From assembly GCF_904849725.1 (NCBI RefSeq), contig NC_058522.1:430309529-430373528 (forward strand): DNA of 64,000 nucleotides, written 5' to 3'. Each line of letters opens with the position of its first letter. Positions within the stretch are counted from its first letter, which is position 1. The stretch comes from Hordeum vulgare subsp. vulgare. Its lineage: Eukaryota > Streptophyta > Magnoliopsida > Poales > Poaceae. The translations under genes and the position numbers were made by a program. Under the pieces are notes generated by a model. It was not told the DNA's origin, searched no databases, and worked only from the letters and a program-made list of their open reading frames with translations. This document shows, piece by piece, positions 1 through 9,553 of this stretch.

Positions 1-1409
1 TCGAAGTTGTGACACGTGGAAGACGTTGTGCACACCCAAAAGTTCAGGAGATAGCTCCAACTAAGAAGCAACTTCTCCACGCCTTGTCGTGATCATAAAA
101 AGTCCAATGAACCTTGGAGCGAGTTTCGCTTTAACGTGCAAATGCTTGGTTCCCTTGAGAGGTGTGACACGGAGGTATACCAGATCTCCGGGGATGAACT
201 CCACATCCCTGCGGCGAGAATTCTCATAACTCTTTTGTTGCGACTTGGCTGCTTTTAGATTCTCTCGGATCAGTTGCACCTTCTCTTGTGCCTTGTGCAA
301 AATTTCCGGCCCGAAAATCAGCCCTTCACCGATCTCAGACCAATTGAGCGGGGTACGGCACTTCCGTCCGTACAATACTTTGAACGGGGCCATCTGGACA
401 CTGGACTGGTAGCTGTTGTTGTATGAAAACTCAGCGAACGGCAAACAATCTTCCCATTTGGCTCCATGCGCCAAGATGCATGTGCGGAGCATATCTTCGA
501 GTATCTGATTCACTCTTTCCGTTTGTCCGCCCCTTTGTGGGTGGAAAGTGGTGCTGAAGGAGAGCTTGGTTCCGGGGGCTTCTCGGTACTTTTTCCAAAA
601 TCTTGAGGTGAACTGCGTGCCTGGGTCAGATACAGTCTCCTTGGGAACTCCATGAAGGCTTACTATACGCTCAATATAGAGACTAGCCAACTTGTTCCCA
701 TCATAAGTGGTGTTGACAGGGATGAAATGGGCCACTTTGGTCAAATGGTCGACAATAACCCATATAGAGTCATGGCCCCTCCTAGACCTTAGTAAGCCGG
801 TAACGAAGTCCATGCCTATCTTGTCGCACTTCCATTCTCGCACCTTGAGAGGTTGTAGCAGTCCTGCGGGTCGCTGATGCTCAGCCTTGACTTGTTGGCA
901 CACGTCGCACTTGGCAACATAAGACGCTATTTCCCTCTTCATGGCATGCCACCTGAATCTTTCTCGGAGGTCTTGATACATCTTGGTACCACCGGGGTGA
1001 ATAGAGTAGGGTGTATCATGTGCTTCCTGTAGGATTAAGTCCTTGAGTTCAGCCTTGTTGGGTACGCATAAACGTTTCCCAAACCACACTACTCCTTGTT
1101 CATCCACCGAGAATCCTGGGGCCTTCCCTTCTTGAATCTTCTTCTTGAGGCCTTCAATGCTCTTATGACCCTTCTGGGCCTGCTTGATGTCGTCTGTGAG
1201 CGTTGGTTTGACTTCGAGGTTATCTAGGAATCCTGATTCCTCTAGTTCCAACCCAAAGTTCTCCAGTTCTTCATATCAGGCGGGTTGCCTTTCCTTGAGC
1301 ATGACGTTCAAGGTACTGGTCTTTCGTCTTAAGGCATCAGCCACTACATTGGCCTTACTGGGTTGATACTGAATGTTGAGGTCGTAGTCTTTGATTAACT
1401 CTAACCATC
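1..1409 (-). pseudogene. pol: Tekay pol: end of RNase H and integrase, partial
   Basis: This is the part of the split pol gene beyond the Tat insertion. Bases 1409-1276 hold the end of RNase H, with the conserved N-V-V-A-D-A-L run. The integrase follows: an HHCC zinc-binding region (E-A-H ... C-D-V-C, about 1025-890), then the catalytic core with D in GMDFV, D in SDPGTQF and E in GQTERV, so all three catalytic acids are present. Bases 60-1 continue in frame as LELSPELLGVHNVFHVSQLR, the usual end of the integrase C-terminal domain before a chromodomain. In-frame stops are at 1276-1278 (TGA) and 61-63 (TAG, at a position usually Gln). The product would insert cDNA into chromatin. It is broken and interrupted, and cannot be made whole. 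Confidence 0.88.
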
Positions 1410-1906
1410 TGTTGGGGATATTACCTGCGGGTAACCCGCCCTTGGTGGGCCGGGTCATCAAAGGGGCGACTCAGGATGAGAAGTGCAGCCCTTGGCCTAG
1501 AAGCCGGATGGCGGTTCGAGAAGCTATGCAGGTGATAGACTTCCAAAGGAGGTCCCAATCTTGGAAGACACCACGGCTTAGAGATAGGGAAGTTACGATG
1601 GGTAGCATGGCCAGGGCTCTCGTAAACCCTAGGGTCTCGACCTGTATATAAAGGGGAGTCCCGGGGAAAGGTCAGGCGGGTTAGAAATTATCGAGAGCTA
1701 GGTCAGGCGAGTTACGCCCTCCTTATAATCGAAACCATCATCAATCCACACAAAGCAGGACGTAGGCTTTGACCTCCACATGACGGGCCGAACCTGGGTA
1801 AATCTGAGTCTCGCTTTCACTCACCCCCTTCGAGTCGCCACCAAGATGCGATGGCTCCATCTTTAAGACCTTTCACGAGGACATCTGCCGTGATAAAATC
1901 ACGACA
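1410..1906 (+). repeat. 5' LTR of the Tat element
   Basis: This 497-bp LTR begins TGTTGGGGATATTACC and ends AAATCACGACA. It has TG...CA ends and pairs with 14439-14935. A TATA box sits at 1645-1652, and the primer binding site starts right after it. Its left neighbour is the CCATC target duplicate in the Tekay pol gene. The same LTR family occurs again as the rearranged insertion at 55438-56070. Confidence 0.95.
1645..1652 (+). promoter_or_regulatory. TATA box of the Tat 5' LTR
   Basis: The octamer TATATAAA lies 235 bp into the LTR. The same place in the 3' LTR (around 14672-14680) reads TATTTAAC and is decayed. In the related LTR at 55438 it is intact at 55666-55673. It marks the likely U3/R boundary, with transcription starting about 30 bp downstream. 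Confidence 0.75.
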
Positions 1907-1907
1907 G

Positions 1908-1925
1908 TTGGCGCCCACCGTGGGG
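1908..1925 (+). other. primer binding site of the Tat element
   Basis: TTGGCGCCCACCGTGGGG begins two bases after the LTR end. It is the position where a tRNA 3' end primes minus-strand DNA synthesis. The same sequence follows the related LTR at 55928. I do not assign the tRNA species. Confidence 0.8.
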
Positions 1926-1994
1926 CTAGCACACGATGGAGTTGAGTTCTCGAAGGGAGCCCTACCAGGGTTAGAAAGCTATGCGGCCGACATC

Positions 1995-4382
1995 ATGACG
2001 AAGAGCCACCGCGGAAGGTACTATATCGACAACTCGCTGTGGGGGCCAGAAGCCGATTCAGTCGAATCTGGTTACAGAGTCCCCTTCGGCAAGATCAACA
2101 TCTTCATCGGCATGATTGGGACACCCGTGCGTGAGCCGGACACCTCCATCGACATCGTCGAGCCGGCCAGGTACGTCCTCCCCATCACACGGCAAGACAG
2201 AAGTTGCCACGCCTTCGTCGGTTTTACGCAGGGAAACAACGTACAAGACGAAACGGCGACCCAGGAGATTACCCCCGTCAATTCTGACGACGAGTCGTCC
2301 ATGGGCGAGACAGATTCAATCCATCCTCTTCAGGAAGGACAACTCGGAGGGTTGCCACTGGCAATGGACCCCGAGGTCCTTGAGAGATCCCATCGACGAA
2401 TCGCCATCTATATGGCAGGGTCGGCACAGCCTCAGCAAAACCCGGCCGGCAACAACGAAATCGGCGGGACGTCGCAGACCCCAACTCAAACCATGGCGGA
2501 GTTAGCGGCGGAGGTCGCCAGCCTCATGGCGACCACGGTCACACCCAAGAATCAGGAGTCTATCAACGCTGAGCTAGCGAAGCTGCGGGAGGCGATGGCC
2601 AAAGCACAGCGGGACATGGAAGCAGAAGCCACCACGGTAGGGACGCAGCAGGCTGCGTTCGCGGCAAGACTGAGAGGCTGAACACCGAAGGCTGGCGGCT
2701 CGAGAGACAGCAGCGCGCATCCGACGCCGTTCACCAACGGAGACACCACGGATGCATCCCAGCTGACTTACACCCGACTCGCCTCTTCGACACCCCACGC
2801 ACCTCTAGGCCGGGTCCTGGTCGACCTTAACAAAATGTTCCAAGGGGAGGTCCGGCCCAACCACCTAACCCGCCGCCGCCTCAACCAATGGATGCCCATG
2901 CGACTCGTTTCAGACGCCACGAGGTCACTTCTCGAATCCCGTGGATAATGTGCTAGCGGCAACTCGCCACCTGGAGTCCCTCCAGATTTAAGGAAACTCA
3001 CCGGCCAAGAAAGAGCCTAGAAACGCCATCGAAATGCTAAAAACGGTCGTGGTCGAGCACGCGCAGTATTCCCATAGCCTTGACCGGTTACACTTCACGC
3101 CTCAGGCGAGCCACACCAGAAGTCGACACGAGGACTTACCCACAGTAACCAGCGGGCCACGGCGCCTTCCTCAAAACAACCCGCTTGGGATGCTCGACAC
3201 ATGAGCCCAAGACATCGTGGATGAGGCATGAGCTGCGCGTCAGATAGAAACAGCAGCCACGGCGGGTCAGGTCTACCTGGCTTACACCTCGACATCTCTC
3301 ACGCCCTTTGACGCCGGAGGCAAGCACATTGGAGTGTCGTGTCTTGCGCCGGCTCTGCGCAATGAGCAGATGCCGAAGGACTTCAAAGGACCTAGGAAGG
3401 TCCCTAATTAGTCGCCAGATCTCGAACTAGGATCATGGATCGAGATTTACAAAGTCGCGATGGACATGCTCGACGTAAATGAGGCGGTTTCCGCCAAGTA
3501 TTTCATTGTGATGCTTGAAGGAACGGTAACTCCGTCAACACCTGGGCATAGCTAAAAGAGTGCTTCATCAAGAATTTCAGAGGGACTTGTAAACGCCCGA
3601 TGACCATTGTCGACGTGCAGCACAGTGTTCAGCGGCCAGATGAGTCGGCCCATCATTGGACTCGGCGAGTCACGGAAGTTATTCATTCAACAGAGGGCAT
3701 CTCGGCGGATCACGCAGTGTTGATCCTGGAGAAAAACTTCCATTACGAACCCCTGGTACTGAAGCTGGGGCGACTTAAGCGAAAAGTAGAGGACATGGGC
3801 GAGTTGATGGATACCCGCACTAGGTATGCTGAGTCGGACGACACCAAGGATCTTGGAGAGGACGACGACAAGGTTAGTACCACCAGGAAGGGTGAGTTAC
3901 CGAAGGGCCATTCTCAGTTTCAGGGCCGGGGCAACCACCACCATGGTGACCACGGCAAAAGGAGACAACAGGAAGGTCCTACAGACTTTATCGCTAATAC
4001 CAATACCGGCAACGGAAACCCGCGCTAGAAGAAGCGGGGCTTCAGCGGGAAGAAACCGCGCAACTATCATGGGATGCTCAAAGGCACTTGTCCGCAGCAT
4101 GCCACGGCGGAGGGACCGGCGACTCACTCTTGGGAGGATTGCTACGTGATGCAGGAATTCCGGGCCGAGGCGCTTAGAAGAGGTCAAGGCGGTGACCAGG
4201 GCGAGCTACAAGAGCAACCCGGCTTGCCTGGGTCAAGCCAGATCCCGTTCGGCGGCTTTCCTAAACCGGGACCACAGGGCGGGTCGCAGCCCAACGCTGG
4301 GCAATACGAAGTTCACAACCAGCAGTACAATCCGCCAGGAGTGTTTCAGCAACCACCCCCGCAAGGGGATCTCCAGCGATAG
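1995..4382 (+). pseudogene. gag: Tat gag, decayed
   Basis: The first part (ATG at 1995 to a stop at 2681) is an open N-terminal region ending in a Glu/Ala-rich, coiled-coil-like stretch. From about 2690 to 3600 the frame is lost through several shifts. From 3600 to 4028 the gag core is readable again (HHWTRRVTEVIHS, MGELMDTRTRYAESDDTKD), followed by a TAG at 4026-4028. The downstream piece to 4382 holds a C-P-x-H ... H-x4-C zinc-knuckle-like motif near 4088-4145, then a Gly/Gln/Pro-rich tail. Gag would form the cytoplasmic virus-like particle that packages the RNA. Family identity is from recognised motifs; the exact original start is uncertain. Confidence 0.8.
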
Positions 4383-5003
4383 GAAGACCGTGGCGGCTTT
4401 CAGAATAACCCTAAGCAACTGAACAGCGGGCAATATCACGTGTTCACCAGCAGCACTTGCAAGCGGGATCATAAGGTGAAACATAGAACCTTAAGCGTGG
4501 TCAAGCCGGCGCTCCCCTAATACCTTCACTGGTTTGAACAGCCCATAACCTGGAGGAAGGAGGACCACCCGCCCCGAGTAGATAACCCTGGTGACTTGGC
4601 TTTGGTAATGGCTCCCCAAGTCGGGGGTTACACCCTTTCCAATGTCCTCATGGATGGAGGCAGCAACATCAACATTTTGTACTTTGATACCTTCCGACGG
4701 ATGAATCTCTTGGAGAAAGACTTGATGCCATCGTCCACGGTCTTCCACGGAATCGTCTCGAGTAAGTCGACGTAACCAATTGGGTGGATTAAACTTAATG
4801 TGGCCTTTGGCACATAGTCCAATTACAGGAGCGAGTCTCTCATGTTCGAGGTGGTCAAAATCAAGAGCCCCTACCATGCGTTGTTTGGAAGGCCGACATA
4901 CGCCTGATTCATGCCCCGCCCATGTTATGTTTATCTCAAACTCAAGATGCCCGACCCTAAGGGACCTATTACCATCAGCGGAGACACGAAGATAGCTCAA
5001 TAA
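4383..5003 (+). pseudogene. pol: Tat pol: aspartic protease region, decayed
   Basis: The protease active site L-M-D-G-G-S-N-I-N-I-L-Y is read with its catalytic Asp at 4653-4655; the DGGS form is usual for Tat elements. Later motifs (KIKSPYHALFGRP, YVYLKLKMP) complete the retropepsin fold. The frame is the same as that of RT downstream, but stops fall at 4773, 4815, 4905 and 5001. At least the first three sit where related elements have Gln or Arg, consistent with C-to-T changes. The enzyme would cut the Gag-Pol polyprotein. It is dead as written. Confidence 0.8.
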
Positions 5004-6413
5004 TGTGAAGAAGGAGACGCAGCTTATGCCGAGTCGCCTTGCGCGTCCGAAGAGCTCAAGTTTCACCAAGCTAATGTTGACCCGGCAGCCATGACGCCGT
5101 TCAAGAGGCCGACCATCTACTCTGAGCCGCCCCTCAAGTTTAAGCCAACGGACGATACCAAGATCGTAGACTTCATGCTTGGTGACTCCACCAAGCAGTG
5201 CACTATTGGGGCGGGTCTTGATCCAAAATAGGAAAGCGCGCTCATCGAATTCTTCCGTGAGAATCGGGACATCTTCGCATGGAAACCTTCTAATATGCGA
5301 GGTGTACTGAGAGAATTCGCTGAGCACCATCTTAATACTGACCCCAAAGTTAAGCCAGTCCGGCAGTACCTTCGCAGGTTTAATGAAGAGCGTCGTTAGG
5401 CGATCGGAGAGGAAGTCGCCCGGCTTTTGGCCGCCGGGTTTATCATCCAGGTTTTCCATCCTGAATGGCTAGCTAATCCGGTCCTGGTGCTAAAAAAGAA
5501 CGGCACTTTCTGCATGTGCATCGACTACACTGACCTCAACACAGCCTGTCCGAAGGATCCCTTCGCCCTTCCCCGCATTGATCAAATTATTTATTCGATT
5601 GCTGGTTGTGAGCGTTTGTGTTTCTTGGATGCTTATTCAGGATACCACCAGATCATGATGGCGGTGGCGGATTAGGAGAAGACATCCTTCATAACCCCCT
5701 TTGGAGCTTTCTGTTACGTGTCTGTGACGTTCGGGCTCATGAGTGCAGGGGCGACCTATCAGGTTTGCATCCAAAATTGTTTGCACAACTAGATCGGTCG
5801 TAATGTCCACGCTTACATGGATGACATCATGGTCAGATCTTGATAGAAGGAGTCTCTCTTGGAGGATCTCAAGGAAACTTTTGACAACCTGCGCGTCTAC
5901 CAGATGAGGCTTAATCCCACCAAGTGTGTGTTTGGTGTTCTTGCAGGGAAGTTATTGGGCTTTTTGGTGTCGGAGCGTGGCATTGAAGCTAACCCGGAGA
6001 AGATTGAAGCAATTACTTCTCTGGGGAAACCGGCCAAAAATAACCAAGTCCAGCGCATGGCGGGTCGAATCGTAGCTGTGAGTCGCTTTATAAGTCGCCT
6101 CGGGGAGAAGGTCATCCCTCTCTATCAGCTTCTCAAGAAAACTGATCATTTCGTATGGACGGACGAAGACAACGAAGCCTTTGAAGCCTTGAAGGCACAA
6201 TTAGTTAACCCGCCAGTGTTGGCGGCTCCGACGGACAAGGAACCTATGCTCATGTACATCGCGGCCAATTCCAAGGCAGTTAGCGTGGCAGTGGTTGTCG
6301 AGCGGAAGGAAGAATGAAAGGAGTATCCGGTCCAACGACCGGTGTATTTTGTCAGCGAGGTCCTAATCCTCTCCAAGCAACGTTACCCGCATTAGCAGAA
6401 CCTGGTATTTGGG
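5004..6413 (+). pseudogene. pol: Tat pol: reverse transcriptase and degenerate first RNase H
   Basis: RT motifs appear in order in one frame: LLAAGFI, NPVLVLKKNGTF, DYTDLNTACPKDPFALP (5520-5575), FLDAYSGYHQI (about 5623-5655), FITPFGAFCYV, then AYMDDI with the catalytic YMDD at about 5815-5826. It is followed by the RT connection (LLGFLVSERGIEANPEKI, 5953-6006) and an RNase H fold starting around 6240. Stops at 5229, 5397, 5673, 5790, 5841, 5844, 6315 and 6393 interrupt it without any frameshift. The first RNase H has A-A-N where active enzymes have C-D-A, so it lacks its first catalytic Asp, as expected for Tat elements that carry a second RNase H. Confidence 0.85.
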
Positions 6414-7325
6414 GTGTTTATGGCAAGTAGGAAGCTGAAGCACTACTTCGAGGAACATCCAATCACGGTCGTCAGTTCTGCCCCCTTTGGTGACATCATA
6501 CATAATCGAGAGGCAACTGGACAGATTGCTAAGTGGGCCATCGAGTTAGGGCCCCATCATGTGCGGTATACGCCCCGGACGGCCATCAAGTCTCAAGCAC
6601 TCATGGACTTCATCAATGATTGGACCGAGTTGCAAATCCCAGAGGATAGGCCCGATCATACTTATTGGACCATCTCTTTCGATGGATCCAGGCAATTGGA
6701 AGGCTCGAGGGCTGGCGTGGTGATAACTTCGCCTCAAGGTGACAAGTTTTGCTATGTCCTTCGGCTCATGTTCCCATGTACCAATAATGCAGCAGAATTT
6801 GAAGCCGTGCTCCATGGGTTGCGACTCACGAAAGAGATGAACCTCACGCGAGTCAGATGTCTGGGCGACTCAGATTTGGTGGCACAACAGGTTTCTGGCA
6901 CCTGGGATTCAAAAGACCCCTTGATGGCGGCTTACAGACGAGCTGTGTCGGATGTAGCGGGTCATTTCCATGGTTATCAAGTGGATCTCATCGATCGGCG
7001 AATTAATGAAGCAGCGGACACTCTTTCTCGTCTCGGTTCACAACGTAAGCTGGTTCCTCCCAATGTCTTTTTGGATGTATTACATAAACCCTCGGTGAGA
7101 CTGCCTTCAGAGGAAGACTTGGTGGTGCCAGACCCCGAGTCTCAACTCGTGGCGGCTCTTCATGCTACTCCAGATTGGGCGGCTCCTTATGTGGCATATC
7201 TCACCAGAGGCGAGTTACGTGCCGATGAATTATTGGCTCGCCAAATCGTCCGTCGGTGTAAATCCATGGTCGTACACAACGGCGAGTTGCACAAAGGTGC
7301 GTCTCTCCTAAAGAAGGATGTATGA
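6414..7325 (+). CDS. pol: Tat pol segment: intact second (archaeal-like) RNase H module
   Basis: This stretch of 303 codons is open and contains, at residues 85-210, a second RNase H: W-T-I-S-F-D90-G-S, then N-N-A-A-E128-F-E, then G-D152-S-D-L-V, and N-E-A-A-D202. All four catalytic acids (D-E-D-D) are present. The residues before it are the end of the first RNase H and a linker (HHVRYTPRTAIKSQALMDF). The second RNase H is known from the Tat lineage, where it replaces the weakened first one in removing RNA from RNA:DNA hybrids. The frame is that of RT upstream; it ends at 7323-7325, where a shift leads into the integrase. It is a fragment of a polyprotein, with no start codon of its own implied. 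Confidence 0.8.
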   Translation: MFMASRKLKHYFEEHPITVVSSAPFGDIIHNREATGQIAKWAIELGPHHVRYTPRTAIKSQALMDFINDWTELQIPEDRPDHTYWTISFDGSRQLEGSRAGVVITSPQGDKFCYVLRLMFPCTNNAAEFEAVLHGLRLTKEMNLTRVRCLGDSDLVAQQVSGTWDSKDPLMAAYRRAVSDVAGHFHGYQVDLIDRRINEAADTLSRLGSQRKLVPPNVFLDVLHKPSVRLPSEEDLVVPDPESQLVAALHATPDWAAPYVAYLTRGELRADELLARQIVRRCKSMVVHNGELHKGASLLKKDV

Positions 7326-8396
7326 TCCTTAATGAGATTCACGCAGGCTATTGTGGTCATCATGCTGGGTCACGATCCTTAGTTTCTAAAGCCTTAAGAC
7401 ATGGCTTCTATTGGCTGACGGCTCATGCAGACGCAGAGGAGATTCTTCACCGATGTGATGGCTGCCAAAAATTTGGACGTCAGATGCATGTGCCGGCTCA
7501 GGAATTGCGGATGATACCAATCACTTGGCCGTTTGCAGTATGGGGGCTTGACATGGTTGGCCCTTTCAAGATGTCATCCAATAAAAAGACTCACCTACTG
7601 GTAGCGGTTGACAAGTTTACCAAGTGGGTTGAGGCAGAGCCCGGTAGCAGCTGTGATGCAGACACGGCTGTCAAATTCTTGAAAAAATTGATTTTCAAAT
7701 TCGGATACCCTCATAGTATCATTTCAGATTCGGATATCCAAAGGTGCAACGGAAGAGTTTTGTTCACGAGAGCATATCCGGCTTTACATCTCCGTGGTTG
7801 CCCATCCCCAGTCTAATGGGCAGGCGGAAAGGGAGAATCAGGAAATATTTCGGGGAATTAAGCCTCGACTCATGGTACCTTTGGAACGTACTCGAGGGTG
7901 TTGGGTGGAAGAATTGCCCTCAGTATTATGGAGCATCAGGACAACTCCAAATCGCTCCACGGGTTTTACTCCTTTCTTTCTGGTCTACGGGGATGAAGCG
8001 GTGTTACCAAGTGACACCAGACATGATTTACCGTGAGTCGCCGCCTATGTGGAACAGGACAACGAGCTGGCACGACAAGACTCGTTCGATGCTTTGGAGG
8101 AAGAAAGTGACTTGGCCGCGTCACGGTCGACGATCTACCAACAAGACTTGCGACACTACCATAGCCACCGGGTCAAGAGACGGAATTTTCAAGACGGCGA
8201 CTTCGTGCTCCGTTTGATTCAAGACCACACTCGTATGCACAAATTATCACCTCCGTGGGAAGGACCATTTGTCATCAGCAAGAATCTTTGAAACGGATCA
8301 TACTACTTGGTGGATCTTTGCCCATATCGGCCAACTACAGAGGTTGAGACAACTCGCCCCTGGAACATAGCCCACGTGTGGCCTTACTACACTTAG
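7322..8396 (+). pseudogene. pol: Tat pol: integrase, frameshifted
   Basis: An HHCC zinc finger (EIHAGYCGHHAG ... HRCDGCQ) and the core start W-G-L-D-M-V-G-P-F are readable from 7322 in frame 2. After the second catalytic region (I-I-S-D, about 7720-7731) the frame is lost near 7740. From 7794 the rest is readable in frame 3: HPQSNGQAERENQEI, with the catalytic Glu, then VLWSIRTTPNRSTGFTPF and the C-terminal part ending PWNIAHVWPYYT at the natural stop TAG 8394-8396. Extra stops are at 8034-8036 and 8289-8291. The enzyme would insert cDNA. At least two frameshifts (about 7320 and 7740) and two stops disable it. Confidence 0.85.
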
Positions 8397-9553
8397 AGCC
8401 ATGGGCTCCTTTTTTCAAATTTCGGAAAATTGTAATTCATCATTTATGAAAGCAATAAAGCCGTGCACCCACGAATTTCGGGGTCCTTTGCCGTTTCAGC
8501 TTTTGAAAGCATGAGTCTTTATTGTTCTGTAAGTCGTCCAAACATGGACGTTATCAAAGCCAAAGAGCGTAAGTCGCCATGCTGCACTTATTACAAAACT
8601 GGGCCTTGATAATGCCAAAGAGTACCAGTCGCCACGTGCACGGTTAAACATAGGCGCCTTATATGATTTTTAGAATTAAGCCGGCTTACTTGGGGGCTAC
8701 CAGTTCCCAAGTCGTTTTGCAGTAAGAGCGTACACGCTTCTGCGATCCTATGCCCGACTTTTCCTAAATCATAGGTCACTTGGGGGCTTCCACTCACTGA
8801 GTTCAGCCTGAATACCCTCTTGGCTAGCGAAAAATTACCGCATTACAAATGGTTATACTGGAGTATGTGTTGGACAAGTCGCCACATGGACCTATGTACT
8901 CTGGGCAAGTCAATCCGTCAGTTGGACCTTGAACTCGCCTTGGTTAAAACATAAAAGGTACCGGCCGGAGCCACACATGGAGAATAGAGAAACCATTGGT
9001 TCATCGAACCTGCTTCACCGAAGCTTGACTCGCGCCTGGTCAGCCGGTCTAAAAAAGGCTGTTCCAAAAGCCTTCTAAGGAGAACATTAGAGTTTTGCAA
9101 ACTCGTCTTGTCCTGTCGCAGCTCATTGAGCCGACGAATTTTATTTCTTGATGACACCACCACAAGGTTTCATAATATCTTTGAGTCGGCTTCTGTTTAT
9201 AACTCGCCACGACTCATTGGGCCAATTTTTAACTACTATTTGCTATAACCCAGGGGGCTGGTCTATTCCTTGCCATAGCTCACTGAGTCGGCTTACGTTT
9301 TCCTGACACACAGGATGAAGGCTTTTATGTTAAACTGTGACACTCCCTTGTTTATCGAAATTAAAGGCGATTCATGAATAGATTGAAGGAATAAGTGGTT
9401 CAGGAAGGTCAATCAAAAGGCACTAGTGACCAATTGTTTCCCCACAAAAACTAAAAAGTAATTACATGGCTCGCATGGCCAAGTCGGGCATCATCCCCCA
9501 ATGAAGGAAGGATCAGATTGTCTTTTGAGGCAAAAATTACATCCTAAGAAGAC
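8397..9553. other. Tat 3' region between pol and the antisense gene
   Basis: No coding frame that I recognise lies here. The stretch contains scattered copies of the phrase CTTGGGGGCT (for example 8690-8700 and 8779-8786) that recur in the tandem array at 10636-11107. It looks like transcribed, non-coding element DNA, and it may hold the 3' ends of both the sense transcript and the antisense gene that stops at 9554. Confidence 0.55.

Noticed and set aside
2058..3327. Minus-strand ORFs opposite the Tat gag
   Set aside because: Mirror frames of gag with no motif of their own.
4491..5459. 322-codon minus-strand ORF across the Tat protease and RT start
   Set aside because: The plus strand carries the protease and RT motifs. 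The antisense frame has no domain and is a shadow.
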